A DNA stretch of 64,000 nt from an uncultured Roseovarius sp. (lineage in GTDB: Bacteria > Pseudomonadota > Alphaproteobacteria > Rhodobacterales > Rhodobacteraceae). Location: assembly GCF_947489715.1 (NCBI RefSeq), contig NZ_CANLER010000009.1, forward strand, positions 141,862 through 205,861. The letters are read 5' to 3'. This document shows, piece by piece, positions 52,900 to 62,679 of the stretch. The notes below the pieces were generated by a model that saw only the letters and a list, made by a program, of their open reading frames with translations, was not told the DNA's origin and did no database searches. The stretch's first letter is position 1; each line of letters starts with the position of its first letter. Both the position numbers and the translations under genes were made by a program.

Positions 52900-53474
52900 G
52901 ATACATCCTTTTGAAATGGATAGCCCGCCGCGCGGAGCAACCCCGTCGTTTCGGTCAGTGGAAGGCCGACGACAGCGGTAAAAGATCCTTGAATCCAAGG
53001 GATTAGCGCACCTGCAGGACCCTGAATGCCGTAAGCACCAGCCTTGCCTTGCCAGTCCTTCGAGGCAAGATACGTGTTGAGCTCTTCATCGCTCAGTCGT
53101 TTCATTTTGACCGTTGTGACGACATCCTTTTCCCAGATGTCGGTGCCGCGACGGACAGCGACGGCAGTGATGACCTTGTGTCGACGTCCGGACATGGCAA
53201 GCAAAAACTCGGCCGCCTGACCGGCGCTTTCAGGCTTTCCGAGAATGCGGCGGCCCAATGCGACGGTGGTGTCCGCCGAGAGGACGATCTCGTCCGAGGC
53301 GGCCTGAATCGCGCGCGCCTTTTCCCGTGCCATGCGGATGCAATAGGGCCGTGGCAGTTCCGATTTTAGAGGGGTTTCATCGATGTCGGGTGGGCGAATA
53401 TCATCCGCCACAATACCCAGTTGCGCCAGCAGTTCCCGCCGTCTTGGACTGCCCGATCCGAGGATCAAACGCAT
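52896..53474 (-). CDS. maf: Maf-family nucleoside triphosphate pyrophosphatase
   Basis: 192-aa Maf/Ham1-related protein that hydrolyses non-canonical or pyrimidine nucleoside triphosphates. Signature [15 protein letters not shown] at the N-terminus, [20 protein letters not shown] and [10 protein letters not shown] near the C-terminus are characteristic. It lies 13 bp after infA and is coupled to the RNase E/G gene. Confidence 0.93.
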   Translation of the reverse strand: MRLILGSGSPRRRELLAQLGIVADDIRPPDIDETPLKSELPRPYCIRMAREKARAIQAASDEIVLSADTTVALGRRILGKPESAGQAAEFLLAMSGRRHKVITAVAVRRGTDIWEKDVVTTVKMKRLSDEELNTYLASKDWQGKAGAYGIQGPAGALIPWIQGSFTAVVGLPLTETTGLLRAAGYPFQKDVS

Positions 53475-53487
53475 TTATATCAATCGC

Positions 53488-53706
53488 TTACTTGAAGCGA
53501 TAGTTGATCCGACCTTTGGTCAGATCATAAGGCGTCATCTCTACCTGCACCTTGTCGCCTGCCAGAACCCGGATACGGTTCTTGCGCATTTTGCCTGCCG
53601 TGTGCGCAATGATCTCATGGCCGTTCTCAAGCTCGACCCGGAATGTCGCGTTCGGCAGGAGTTCCTTGACGACGCCGGGGAATTCGAGCGTATCTTCCTT
53701 GGCCAT
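53488..53706 (-). CDS. infA: Translation initiation factor IF-1
   Basis: 72-aa OB-fold protein, [20 protein letters not shown] through KGRINYRFK, essentially full-length bacterial IF-1, which occupies the ribosomal A site during initiation. First gene of the operon with maf, the RNase E/G gene and yacG. Confidence 0.97.
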   Translation of the reverse strand: MAKEDTLEFPGVVKELLPNATFRVELENGHEIIAHTAGKMRKNRIRVLAGDKVQVEMTPYDLTKGRINYRFK

Positions 53707-53789
53707 GGTCTCTCCTACATTAACTTTTCCGCCTCAGGGCGGAGCGCGCCCTTAAATGGGCCTGTTTGAAGTGATTTTCAAGGGGATAA

Positions 53790-54674
53790 TCACCGGAGGG
53801 GTTCAGATGTGACATGGCTATCGCGGCCTGACTGTTCCACCCAGTGGGTGCGGCCCAGAACCCAACCATCGGCGCGGACATGGGCAATCGCTTCGAGATC
53901 GACATCGGCATATGTCCAGCCGGGTTTGTTCAAGGTGCCTTCGGCCAGAATGCCAGTGTCGGGAAAGCCCGCATCGGGAGGGCTGAAAACGCCACCCATG
54001 CCGGTGTTCATATCGGCAACTTCGTTCCACGGCGCGGGCCCTACCAACGAGGCCATGACCGACACGCATTGGTTTTCCAGTGCCCGGGCCATCGCGCCGA
54101 TACGAACCCGCCAATAACCGGAAAGCGCCTCGGTACAGGAGGGGGCAAGGATAAGGTCTGCATCGGATAAAGCCCGGCCCAGCAAGGGAAATTCGCTGTC
54201 ATAGCAGGTCAGGATAGCGATCTTGCCCAGGCTGGTCTCGAAAAGACGCAAAGGTCCACCAGAGGCCATCCGCATCGGGTCTCGCTCGTAGCGTGTCATG
54301 ATCTGCTTGTCTTGATAGCCGCGCCCGCCGGAGGGCGAAAAAAGATGAGCACGGTTGACCGGACGATCGCCGATCGAAGGGTCGAAAACCGGCGCAGAGC
54401 CCGACAGGATATGAAGCCCGTGTTTCACCGCCAGGTCAGCATGCAGATCATTGGCATCGGCCATCCGGTCCGAGACGGCATGCAGCGACGCTTCGAGGTC
54501 GCCCGCCACGTCAGCCCCGGCCAGCATCGCCAGTTCCATCGCGGCATATTCGGGAAAGACCAGCAGCCTGGCACCGTTTTGGCCCGCATCGGACACCCAG
54601 TCGGTGATTTTCGCGGCGTAGTCGGCCCAGTTCGTTAACGGATCGAGCGGGTAAGCGGCGGTGGCAATTTTCAT
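53790..54674 (-). CDS. Carbon-nitrogen hydrolase (nitrilase superfamily)
   Basis: 294-aa amidase/nitrilase-type hydrolase with the Glu-Lys-Cys triad: Glu42 (VFPEYAAME), Lys123 (YQDKQIMTRYE) and Cys157 (LTCYDSEFP). Start MKIATAAYPLDP fits the family. The substrate is probably an amide; nitrilase activity is less likely in this subgroup. It is divergent from the Phd-like gene. Confidence 0.9.
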   Translation of the reverse strand: MKIATAAYPLDPLTNWADYAAKITDWVSDAGQNGARLLVFPEYAAMELAMLAGADVAGDLEASLHAVSDRMADANDLHADLAVKHGLHILSGSAPVFDPSIGDRPVNRAHLFSPSGGRGYQDKQIMTRYERDPMRMASGGPLRLFETSLGKIAILTCYDSEFPLLGRALSDADLILAPSCTEALSGYWRVRIGAMARALENQCVSVMASLVGPAPWNEVADMNTGMGGVFSPPDAGFPDTGILAEGTLNKPGWTYADVDLEAIAHVRADGWVLGRTHWVEQSGRDSHVTSEPLR

Positions 54675-54703
54675 ATGCTGGTCCCGAGTGAAAAAGTTGC
54701 AAC

Positions 54704-54735
54704 TGTGTAAACTGTGCACGCGGATTGTGTAAACT
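54704..54735. promoter_or_regulatory. Direct repeat TGTGTAAACT
   Basis: TGTGTAAACT at 54704-54713 and 54726-54735, exactly 22 bp apart (two helical turns), lies between the divergent hydrolase and Phd-like genes. It could be an operator for the Phd-like protein. Confidence 0.5.
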
Positions 54736-54819
54736 CCACCTCTTTGCGGACGGTGCCCACAGGGTTCGTTAAAGACTGGCCGGCAGATTGACGGCATCAA
54801 CGCTATCTGGAGGCTCAGT

Positions 54820-55086
54820 ATGTATGACGAAATTGGCGCCCGGGAGTTTCGCTGCGATCTGCGCCGGATTCTGGATGCCATGCGTCCTGGTGGTCGCAGA
54901 GTGATGATCCTGCGCAATGGCGTGCCGGTTGCAGGTCTGGTACCGTCGGAGGAACTGCTGGCACTGGAAAAGGCATCTGGCAGCCGGATGGAATATCATG
55001 AGCAGATGCAGCAGACGAAACTCAGGGAAATTCGCTGGCTCAAAGAGGGCCTGGACGGTCTGCCCTATGGTACCGCGTCGGAATAG
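54820..55086 (+). CDS. Phd/YefM-like antitoxin (orphan)
   Basis: 88-aa protein with the Phd/YefM N-terminal fold: GAREFRCDLRRILDAM, then RRVMILRNGVPVAGLVPSEE, then LLALE. Such proteins bind DNA and neutralise RelE/Doc-type toxins, but no toxin gene follows: the next 250 bp have no open frame with toxin features. An orphan regulator or a partner encoded elsewhere is likely. The C-terminus (RMEYHEQMQQTKLREIRWLK) is helical, as expected for a toxin-binding tail. Confidence 0.75.
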   Translation: MYDEIGAREFRCDLRRILDAMRPGGRRVMILRNGVPVAGLVPSEELLALEKASGSRMEYHEQMQQTKLREIRWLKEGLDGLPYGTASE

Positions 55087-55333
55087 GGACGGGCGTGCTG
55101 TTCCCTAGCGGCGTTCGCTGCCGCTCACCCATTTGAGTATTGCATTCAGGCCATGCAGGCCGCGGGGTTCCACCCCAGACCCCGGAGTATTTCTGCCAAG
55201 GTGAAGTCTGATCCGGATCCGCACCGTTGCAAAGCCATGCTGCCGGAATTTGCCATGTGACACATCGGCCACGGGCGGCCCGAGGAGGAGGCCGGAGGCG
55301 GACGACGAGAGATCGTGTGCGCGTGAAACGCGC

Positions 55334-56338
55334 TCAATCTGATAACAGCGCCCGGTTGCCGATCAGGCGGGCCATGTCGAGCATGCGCCGGGAAAAGCCC
55401 CATTCATTGTCGTACCAGCCGAAGACCCGCAACAGCCCGCCGGTGGAAACGGATGTCTCGCGGCCCGACAGCACGATGGATTCGGGCCGGGCGCGCAGGT
55501 CGGACGATACCAGCGGCAGATCGGTCCAGCCGAAGACCGGCGAGTGGCTGGCGGCCTCCTGCAGCAGCGCGTTTACCTGTGCCTCGCTCACCTTGTTGCG
55601 GGTCTGCACGGTCAGGTCGATGGCCGACACGCTGGCAGTGGGTACGCGGATGGCGCGGGCCTCGATCCGGCCCTTGAGGTGGGGCAGGACCAACCCGGTC
55701 TGATGCTGCGCCGAGGTGGTCGTGGGCACCATCGACAGCGCCGCCGCGCGCGAGCGTTCCGGCGCGTCGCGGGGTTTGTCGATCGTGGGCTGGGAGCCGG
55801 TATAGCAATGTACCGTCGTCATCTGGCCGCTGATGATGCCGTAAGCGTCGTCCAGCAGCTTGGCCAGCGGGGCCAGCGCGTTGGTGGTGCAGGACGCGTT
55901 CGAGATGATGCTGTGATCGCCAAGCTCGTGTTCATTCGCGCCCAGGACCAGGGTCACGTCCGCCTCGGACGAGGGCCCCGAGACCAGTACCGCCCCGGCG
56001 CCCGCCGCCAGCCCGCGTTCGGCCACGGCGCGGGTGCCGCCCATGCCGGTGCATTCCAGCACCAGGTCGACCCCCGACAGATCCAGCGTGCTGATGTCAG
56101 CGGTGTTCAGAAACGGGATCGTGCGGCCATTCACCGTCAGCGATTTTTCATCGGTCGTGACCGTGCCCGGGAAGGGGCCGAAGACGCTGTCATACTGGAA
56201 AAGATAGGCGCAGGTCTCGAGGCTTTCGATCTCGTTGATCAGCACCAGTTCGAAATCCTGGCCGTTTTGCAACAGGATGCGCAGGATGGTACGTCCGATG
56301 CGGCCGAAGCCGTTCAGGGCGATCTTGATCTTGGGCAT
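55334..56338 (-). CDS. gap: Glyceraldehyde-3-phosphate dehydrogenase
   Basis: 334-aa type I dehydrogenase. N-terminal NAD-binding ALNGFGRIGRTILR, catalytic motif SNASCTTNALAPL with active Cys, and C-terminal WYDNEWGFSRRMLD. Start MPKIKIALNGF matches family proteins; a longer frame is not supported. Single gene, convergent to nothing and divergent from the MFS permease across about 160 bp. Confidence 0.96.
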   Translation of the reverse strand: MPKIKIALNGFGRIGRTILRILLQNGQDFELVLINEIESLETCAYLFQYDSVFGPFPGTVTTDEKSLTVNGRTIPFLNTADISTLDLSGVDLVLECTGMGGTRAVAERGLAAGAGAVLVSGPSSEADVTLVLGANEHELGDHSIISNASCTTNALAPLAKLLDDAYGIISGQMTTVHCYTGSQPTIDKPRDAPERSRAAALSMVPTTTSAQHQTGLVLPHLKGRIEARAIRVPTASVSAIDLTVQTRNKVSEAQVNALLQEAASHSPVFGWTDLPLVSSDLRARPESIVLSGRETSVSTGGLLRVFGWYDNEWGFSRRMLDMARLIGNRALLSD

Positions 56339-56496
56339 GGGGCACCTCGGGTCATGACTGACCCAATCGCTAGCGCAATGGGCGGGCAGGGGCCAGAGGG
56401 GCCATACAATGTTGCGGGCAAGTCGATACAATGCTGTGAGCTGACGCACAGAACCAGCCCTCGCCATTGCACGGCGATGGGCGTAAAGGACGGGGT

Positions 56497-57729
56497 ATGA
56501 CCAAGACCGTTCCCTTGTCGCAAGCCCAAAGCCTGCCGTTCTGGCAGCGCCCGATCACGCTGCTGTTTCTGATGGCGGCGGCGATGCCGATCGCCTTTTC
56601 GACCTGGTCGGCGCTGCTCAATAACTTCGTGATCGAAGTGGCGGATTTCGACGGCTCGGACATCGGCTGGCTGCATACGGTGCGCGAAATCCCCGGCTTT
56701 TTGGCGGTGGGCGTCATCGCCGTGATCATTTTCGTACGCGAGCAGGTTCTGGGTCTGGTGTCGCTGATCCTGTTGGGGGCGGCAACGGCGGTCACCGCAT
56801 GGTTCCCGTCTTTGGGTGGCATTCTGACCATCACGATGCTGAGTTCCATCGGCTTTCACTATTACGAGACGGTCAACCAGTCGCTGCAACTGCAATGGCT
56901 GGAAAAAGACCGCGCGCCGCAGATGCTGGGCTGGCTGGTGGCGGCGGGGTCGGGGGCGACGCTGGTGGCTTACCTGCTGATCGTGATGACCTGGGAGGCG
57001 CTGGGCCTGACCTATAACACCGTCTATCTGTTGGCGGGCGGTCTTACCGTGATGATCGCGGCATTCGCGCTTTTCGCCTATCCGCAATTCGAGGCGCCCA
57101 ATCCGCAGATCAAGCGGATGATCCTGCGCCGCCGCTACTGGCTTTATTATGCGTTGCAGTTCATGGCGGGTGCCCGGCGGCAGATCTTCATCGTTTTCGC
57201 GGGCTTCATGATGGTCGAAAAGTTTGGCTTTGAAGTGCATGAGGTCACCTCGCTTTTCCTGATCAACCTTGTGGCCAACATGATCTGCGCGCCGTTGGTC
57301 GGAAGGGCGGTGTTCAGGTTTGGCGAGCGTAACGCGCTGATCTTTGAATATGTCGGGCTGGTGATCGTGTTCCTGGCCTATGGCGGGATCTACTTTTTCG
57401 GCTGGGGCGTGCTGCTGGCGGCGTTTCTTTATGTGGTCGATCACCTGCTGTTTGCGATGGCGTTGGCGCTGAAGACCTATTTTCAAAAGATCGCCGATCC
57501 GGGCGATATCGCGCCCACTGCGGCGGTGGCCTTTACCATCAACCATATCGCGGCGGTGTTCCTGCCTGCAGGGCTGGGCTATCTCTGGCTGATATCGCCC
57601 GCGGCGGTGTTCATGCTGGCGGCGGGGATGGCGTTCACCTCGCTGATGCTGGCGCTCTTGATCCCGCGCCACCCCGAGAAGGGCAACGAGACGGTGTTTT
57701 CGCGTTTTGCCCCGTCGCCTGCCGAATAA
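56497..57729 (+). CDS. Major facilitator superfamily transporter
   Basis: 410-aa integral membrane protein with about 12 hydrophobic helices. ATG 56497 has AAAGGA upstream; a TTG ten codons earlier is unlikely. A basic loop between the halves (KRMILRRRYWL) is typical for MFS. Substrate not inferable. It lies 15 bp before prmA and may be co-transcribed. Confidence 0.88.
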   Translation: MTKTVPLSQAQSLPFWQRPITLLFLMAAAMPIAFSTWSALLNNFVIEVADFDGSDIGWLHTVREIPGFLAVGVIAVIIFVREQVLGLVSLILLGAATAVTAWFPSLGGILTITMLSSIGFHYYETVNQSLQLQWLEKDRAPQMLGWLVAAGSGATLVAYLLIVMTWEALGLTYNTVYLLAGGLTVMIAAFALFAYPQFEAPNPQIKRMILRRRYWLYYALQFMAGARRQIFIVFAGFMMVEKFGFEVHEVTSLFLINLVANMICAPLVGRAVFRFGERNALIFEYVGLVIVFLAYGGIYFFGWGVLLAAFLYVVDHLLFAMALALKTYFQKIADPGDIAPTAAVAFTINHIAAVFLPAGLGYLWLISPAAVFMLAAGMAFTSLMLALLIPRHPEKGNETVFSRFAPSPAE

Positions 57730-57744
57730 TCCGAGGTTTCCCCG

Positions 57745-58623
57745 ATGCCGACATTCACCGCGCTGACCACCCTGACCGGAAAAGACGCCGCCGAGGCGCT
57801 GGCTGAGGCATTGGAGGCGTTGAGCCCGGAACCCACCGGTGTGGGGGTCTTCGAGATGGAGGACGGATCGGGCCTGTGGGAAGTGGGCGGCTATTTTGAC
57901 GCGCCCCCGGACGAGGCCGGGCTGGCCCTGCTGGCGACGCTGCACGGGGCGCGGCCCTTTGCGGTGTCAGAACTGCCCGAGACCGACTGGGTGTCCAAGG
58001 TGCGCCGCGAGCTGGTGCCGGTCGAGGCGGGGCGGTTTTTCGTCTATGGCAGCCACGATGCGGACAAGGTGCCCGAGGGGTGCGAGCCGCTGCTGATCGA
58101 GGCGGCGATGGCCTTTGGCACCGGTCATCACGGCACCACGCTGGGGTGCCTGCGGGCGCTGGACCGGCTGATCAGCGACGGGTTCGAGGCGCAATCGGTG
58201 CTGGACCTGGGCTGTGGCACGGCGGTGCTGGCGATGGCGGCAGCACGGATCTGGGACGGCACCGTGGTGGCCAGCGATATTGACGCGGTTGCGGTGGATG
58301 TGGCGGCGGCCAATGTCACCGCCAACGGGTTGGAGGGCAGGGTGCTTTGCCTGGAGGCCGAAGGGCTGGATCACCCCAAGCTGGTCGAATCAGGCCCCTA
58401 TGACCTGATCTTTGCCAATATCCTCAAAGGGCCCCTGATCGCGCTGGCGGATGACATTACCAGCAGTTTGCGTGCCGGCGGAAAGGTGATTCTGTCCGGC
58501 ATTTTAAATGAGCAGGCCGATGAGGTGATCGGGGTTTATACACAGGCTGGAAACAGTCTGGTGGCCCGCGACGAGATTGGTGACTGGACGACGACAACGC
58601 TTGCTAAAATTGTCGAAAAATAA
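57745..58623 (+). CDS. prmA: Ribosomal protein L11 methyltransferase
   Basis: 292-aa SAM-dependent methyltransferase. AFGTGHHGTT near residue 127 is the PrmA signature; SAM-binding VLDLGCGTAVLAMAA and SDIDAVAV follow, and FANILKGPL is the catalytic NxL-type motif region. PrmA trimethylates L11 on the ribosome. The N-terminal domain about residues 1-90 fits substrate recognition. Confidence 0.93.
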   Translation: MPTFTALTTLTGKDAAEALAEALEALSPEPTGVGVFEMEDGSGLWEVGGYFDAPPDEAGLALLATLHGARPFAVSELPETDWVSKVRRELVPVEAGRFFVYGSHDADKVPEGCEPLLIEAAMAFGTGHHGTTLGCLRALDRLISDGFEAQSVLDLGCGTAVLAMAAARIWDGTVVASDIDAVAVDVAAANVTANGLEGRVLCLEAEGLDHPKLVESGPYDLIFANILKGPLIALADDITSSLRAGGKVILSGILNEQADEVIGVYTQAGNSLVARDEIGDWTTTTLAKIVEK

Positions 58624-58724
58624 GTTTTAAATCAGGCGTTTCGGGGCAGTTGCCCTTTTTTTGCCACATTTCAAACGTAGTTTTTACTTGATCGCGGTGG
58701 GGGCCAAGATCGCAGGAAACTGCC

Positions 58725-59081
58725 ATGAATAAGACTATGACAAATTCTTTTGACGGGTTTGAATCCCGCCTGAAAAAAATCGATCTGAAACGCGCTAAGA
58801 TGGCGCAGGGCTATAAGGGCTCGGTCAACAAGGATGGCCTGATCGTCTTTCGTCCGACGCGCCGCCAGCGCGGTATTCCGCTGCGCGCCGTGGTCATGCT
58901 GATTGTGGGCTTTTTCGTCTTCAAGGGCATGGTGATGGCGCATACCGGATCTGCCATCTATGCCGAGCGTATTGCCGCCCTGCAAAGCGGGACTTTGGTC
59001 GAGCAGGCGGGTGCATTTGCCATGCAATCCGACCCGATCACCGTGGGCATCGCGCAGCAGCTACGCCCGTTCCTACAATAA
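58725..59081 (+). CDS. Small membrane-anchored protein, unknown
   Basis: 118-aa protein with a basic cytoplasmic N-terminus (FESRLKKIDLKRAKMAQGYK), one membrane helix (about residues 50-70; IPLRAVVMLIVGFFVFKGMV) and a short outer C-terminus. No family recognised. It is 100 bp after prmA and followed by the strong terminator at 59189. Confidence 0.75.
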   Translation: MNKTMTNSFDGFESRLKKIDLKRAKMAQGYKGSVNKDGLIVFRPTRRQRGIPLRAVVMLIVGFFVFKGMVMAHTGSAIYAERIAALQSGTLVEQAGAFAMQSDPITVGIAQQLRPFLQ

Positions 59082-59188
59082 ATCCCAAAGTCGCCGCGTG
59101 TTTGTCCACTGTCCCGGATGAGCGCGCGGTGCATTTTGGGACCCTTCTCTCGGTGCTCTCCAAAATAGAATGAGTTTTTGGGTTACAT

Positions 59189-59222
59189 AAAAACCCCGCG
59201 CTTGGTTCGGCGCGGGGTTTTT
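59189..59222 (+). terminator. Strong rho-independent terminator
   Basis: CCCCGCGC (59194-59201) pairs perfectly with GCGCGGGG (59210-59217) around an eight-base loop, flanked by AAAAA and TTTTT, so it can act in both directions. It ends the transcript of the 58725 gene and isolates pyrB. Confidence 0.9.
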
Positions 59223-59319
59223 GCTTTGCTGCTCCTGAAAAACCGAACGGGCAACGGCGCGCTTGCCCCGGCCCCGCACGGTCATTATAAGCGAGCAGAT
59301 TTCAGGACCGGAGCGGCGG

Positions 59320-60270
59320 ATGAGCTTTTCACAATCCCACCTTCTGGGGATCGAACCCCTCAGCCCTTCCGACATTACCGCTATTCTTGATCTGGCCGAT
59401 CAATATGTCGATCTGAACCGCCGTGAGGTGAAACATTCGGACGCTTTGGCGGGCCTGACCCAGATCAACATGTTCTTCGAAAACTCCACCCGGACGCAGG
59501 CCAGTTTCGAACTGGCGGGCAAACGGCTGGGCGCTGACGTGATGTCGATGGCGATGCAGGCCAGTTCGATCAAAAAGGGCGAGACGCTGATCGACACGGC
59601 GCTGACACTGAACGCGATGCATCCCGATCTGCTTGTGGTGCGGCACCCGCATTCCGGCGCGGTCGACCTGCTGGCACAGAAGGTGAAATGCGCGGTGCTG
59701 AACGCCGGAGACGGGCGGCATGAGCACCCCACCCAGGCGCTGCTGGATGCGCTGACCATCCGCCGCGCCAAGGGGCGACTGCACCGGTTGAGCATCGCGA
59801 TTTGCGGCGACATCGCCCATTCGCGTGTGGCCCGGTCAAACATCCTGCTGCTGGGCAAGATGGAAAACCGCGTGCGCCTTGTTGGTCCGCCGACGTTGAT
59901 GCCCAGCCAGATCAGTGAATTCGGCGTCGAGGTGTTCGAGGATATGCGCGAAGGGCTGCGCGACGTCGACGTGGTGATGATGCTGAGGCTGCAACGCGAA
60001 CGCATGGATGGTGGTTTCATCCCGTCGGAACGCGAATATTACCACCGCTACGGGCTGGATGCGGACAAGCTGAGCCATGCCAAGCCCGATGCCATCGTCA
60101 TGCATCCCGGCCCGATGAACCGGGGTGTCGAGATCGACGGCGAGATCGCCGATGACATCAATCGCAGCGTCATTCAGGAACAGGTCGAAATGGGGGTTGC
60201 GGTGCGCATGGCCGCGATGGATCTGCTGGCCCGCAACCTGCGCGCGCGACCAAAGGAAGTTCTGGCATGA
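59320..60270 (+). CDS. pyrB: Aspartate carbamoyltransferase catalytic subunit
   Basis: 316-aa transferase of the pyrimidine pathway. Carbamoyl phosphate-binding [15 protein letters not shown], the HPTQALLD motif and the substrate-binding [12 protein letters not shown] are all present. Start ATG 59320 chosen by family alignment. No pyrI regulatory subunit follows; instead a small unknown gene and a degenerate dihydroorotase do, as in the pyrB-pyrC' arrangement where an inactive DHOase serves as a structural partner. Confidence 0.96.
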   Translation: MSFSQSHLLGIEPLSPSDITAILDLADQYVDLNRREVKHSDALAGLTQINMFFENSTRTQASFELAGKRLGADVMSMAMQASSIKKGETLIDTALTLNAMHPDLLVVRHPHSGAVDLLAQKVKCAVLNAGDGRHEHPTQALLDALTIRRAKGRLHRLSIAICGDIAHSRVARSNILLLGKMENRVRLVGPPTLMPSQISEFGVEVFEDMREGLRDVDVVMMLRLQRERMDGGFIPSEREYYHRYGLDADKLSHAKPDAIVMHPGPMNRGVEIDGEIADDINRSVIQEQVEMGVAVRMAAMDLLARNLRARPKEVLA

Positions 60271-60788
60271 GCACCAAGATCGAGATCAAGGCAGGCGAAA
60301 CCGGGACCGTGCGCGTTTTTGCGACCGACCTGACCAAGGATCAGATTGACGGCTTTGATGCGGCGGCGGCACTGGGGGCTGAAAGCCTGGCACCCGATCA
60401 GGTCGAACTGTTCGATGTGGCCGACCTGAGCGGTCTTGGCCTGACCGCCTATCTGGAAGAGGGGCATGGCATCCCGCCCGCGCAGCTTGCCGATATGGCG
60501 GCGCGACTTGACGGTCTGAAAGATGTTGTCCTGGTGCTGCCCTCGCGCGCCCTTGGCGGCGTGGCGCAAACCCTGAGACCACGCGCGCCCCTGCGTCTGA
60601 TCGGCACGTTTTTCGAGGATACCCAACCGATCAGCTTTGAGAAACTACCCTCGGAAGCGGCGAAGGGGCAGGTAAATACCGAGGCCAAGGCACCGCCTTC
60701 CAACGCGGCCATGTCCGGCCGCGTGGCGATGGTGGCCTTGCTGGTTCTGGCACTGCTGGTGGCGGTAATGATCTGGATTGCAGGATAA
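60267..60788 (+). CDS. Protein of unknown function between pyrB and the DHOase-like gene
   Basis: 173-aa protein overlapping the pyrB stop by ATGA. The N-terminal 120 residues look like a soluble alpha/beta domain ([20 protein letters not shown]); a linker and a C-terminal membrane helix ([20 protein letters not shown], about 152-171) follow, so it is probably tail-anchored. No family recognised. Co-transcribed with pyrB. Confidence 0.8.
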   Translation: MSTKIEIKAGETGTVRVFATDLTKDQIDGFDAAAALGAESLAPDQVELFDVADLSGLGLTAYLEEGHGIPPAQLADMAARLDGLKDVVLVLPSRALGGVAQTLRPRAPLRLIGTFFEDTQPISFEKLPSEAAKGQVNTEAKAPPSNAAMSGRVAMVALLVLALLVAVMIWIAG

Positions 60789-60796
60789 GTTTGCTT

Positions 60797-62074
60797 ATGA
60801 AGACGCTCTTTACCAATGCCCGCCTGATCGACCCGGAGAACGGGACCGATCGGCCCGGCGCGCTTCTTGTCGAAAATGGCACGATCAAAGAGCTGGTCTA
60901 TGGCGGCAATCCCGACCTTGGGGTCGCGGCCGTGGATTGCGGTGGCAAATGTCTGGCACCGGGGATTGTCGATATCGGCGTCAAGGTGTGCGAACCCGGC
61001 GAGCGTCACAAGGAAAGCTATAAATCCGCCGGGATGGCGGCGGCGGCGGGCGGGATCACCACGATGATCACCCGCCCCGACACGCTGCCCGCGACCGACA
61101 GTCCCGAAACGCTGGAATTCGTCGCCCGCCGCGCCAATGAGGCGGCCCCGGTGAACGTGCTGCCCATGGCGGCGCTGACCAAGGGCCGCGCGGGCCGCGA
61201 GATGACCGAAATCGGCTTTCTGATGGATGCGGGCGCTGTTGCGTTCACCGATTGCGACCATGTGATCACCGACACCAAGGTGTTCAGCCGGGCGCTGACC
61301 TATGCGCGTTCCCTGGGGGCGCTGGTCATTGCCCATCCGCAAGAGCCGGGGCTGAGCGCCGGGGCGGCGGCGACCAGCGGCAAGTTCGCCTCGCTCCGTG
61401 GGTTGCCGGCGGTGTCGCCGATGGCCGAGCGCATGGGGCTGGACCGCGATATCGCCCTGCTGGAGATGACCGGGGCGCGCTATCACGCCGACCAGATCAC
61501 CACCGGCCGCGCCTTGCCCGCGCTGGAACGCGCCAAGCGAAACGGGCTGGACATCACCGCGGGCACGTCGATCCATCACCTGACACTGAACGAGCTGGAC
61601 GTCGCTGATTATCGCACCTTCTTCAAGGTCAAGCCGCCGCTGCGGTCCGAGGACGACCGGCAGGCGGTGATCGCGGCGGTGCGCGAGGGGCTGATTGACA
61701 CGATCAGCTCGATGCACACGCCGCAGGACGAGGAAAGCAAACGCCTGCCCTTCGAGGAGGCCGCCAGCGGGGCAGTCGCGCTGGAAACGCTGCTGCCTGC
61801 GGCGCTGCGGCTCTATCATTCCGGTGATCTGGACCTGCCCACGCTCTTCCGGGCGATGGCGCTGAATCCGGCAAAACGGCTGGGGCTTTACTCGGGGCGT
61901 CTGGCGGCGGGGGCGCCTGCGGATCTGGTGTTGTTCGATGCGGATGCGCCTTTCGTGCTGGACCGCTGGAAGCTGAATTCGAAATCCAAGAACACACCGT
62001 TTGACGGCGCGCGCCTGCAAGGTAAGGTCAGGGCAACCTATGTCGCTGGCACCTGTGTATTCGAGGCCCCCTGA
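60797..62074 (+). CDS. Dihydroorotase-like protein lacking metal ligands
   Basis: 425-aa amidohydrolase-fold protein of the dihydroorotase family. The HxH metal motif is replaced: PGIVDIGVKVCEPGERHKES where active enzymes have DxHVHLREPG. The late Asp also seems lost (IDTISSMHTPQ versus TDHAPH). It is therefore probably non-catalytic, like the PyrC' subunits that assemble with aspartate carbamoyltransferase. The catalytic dihydroorotase must be encoded elsewhere. It overlaps plsY by one base. Confidence 0.9.
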   Translation: MKTLFTNARLIDPENGTDRPGALLVENGTIKELVYGGNPDLGVAAVDCGGKCLAPGIVDIGVKVCEPGERHKESYKSAGMAAAAGGITTMITRPDTLPATDSPETLEFVARRANEAAPVNVLPMAALTKGRAGREMTEIGFLMDAGAVAFTDCDHVITDTKVFSRALTYARSLGALVIAHPQEPGLSAGAAATSGKFASLRGLPAVSPMAERMGLDRDIALLEMTGARYHADQITTGRALPALERAKRNGLDITAGTSIHHLTLNELDVADYRTFFKVKPPLRSEDDRQAVIAAVREGLIDTISSMHTPQDEESKRLPFEEAASGAVALETLLPAALRLYHSGDLDLPTLFRAMALNPAKRLGLYSGRLAAGAPADLVLFDADAPFVLDRWKLNSKSKNTPFDGARLQGKVRATYVAGTCVFEAP

Positions 62075-62679
62075 TGCCCCCGATTGAAAGCTCCCTGCTT
62101 GTTCTGATCCTCTGGGCCGTGATCGGCTATGGTCTTGGGTCGGTGGCGTTCGGCATGGTCACCGCCAAGGTGATGGGGCTGGGCAACCTGCGCGAGATCG
62201 GATCGGGCAATATCGGTGCCACCAACGTGCTGCGCACTGGCAACAAGAAGGCCGCAGCGCTGACGGTGCTGCTGGATGGCGGCAAGGGTGCGGTTGCCGT
62301 GCTGCTGGCACGGCTGATCTCGGGCGAGGATGCGGCGCAGATCGCCGGGCTGATGGCGTTTATCGGTCATTGCTTTCCGATCTGGCTGGGGTTCCGGGGT
62401 GGCAAGGGGGTGGCCACGTTCCTGGGCATCCTGCTGGCGCTGATCTGGCCGGTGGGCGTGGCATGCTGCCTGACTTGGCTGGTCACGGCGCTGTTGTCGC
62501 GCATTTCCTCGATGGCGGCGATCACGGCGGCGTCGTCCTCAACCCTGTGGATGCTGGTTCTGGGGGATGGCCGGAGCCTCCTGTTGGGATTGGCGCTGAC
62601 GCTTCTGGTGCTGCTGCGGCACGCATCGAACATCCAGCGCCTGCGCGCCGGCACCGAGCCAAAAATCGGTCAGAAGTGA
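62074..62679 (+). CDS. plsY: Glycerol-3-phosphate acyltransferase
   Basis: 201-aa integral membrane acyltransferase that uses acyl-phosphate to make lysophosphatidic acid. GSGNIGATNVLR, LLDGGKGAVAV and FRGGKGVATFLG are the three conserved PlsY motifs. About five helices. Its start shares a base with the DHOase-like stop. Confidence 0.95.
   Translation: MPPIESSLLVLILWAVIGYGLGSVAFGMVTAKVMGLGNLREIGSGNIGATNVLRTGNKKAAALTVLLDGGKGAVAVLLARLISGEDAAQIAGLMAFIGHCFPIWLGFRGGKGVATFLGILLALIWPVGVACCLTWLVTALLSRISSMAAITAASSSTLWMLVLGDGRSLLLGLALTLLVLLRHASNIQRLRAGTEPKIGQK

Noticed and set aside
56314..57945. Long antisense frame over the MFS gene
   Set aside because: Composition dominated by Arg, Gln and His; shadow of the membrane protein gene.
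60449..62020. Long antisense frame over the dihydroorotase-like gene
   Set aside because: Same reason: no motifs, and a real operon lies on the other strand.
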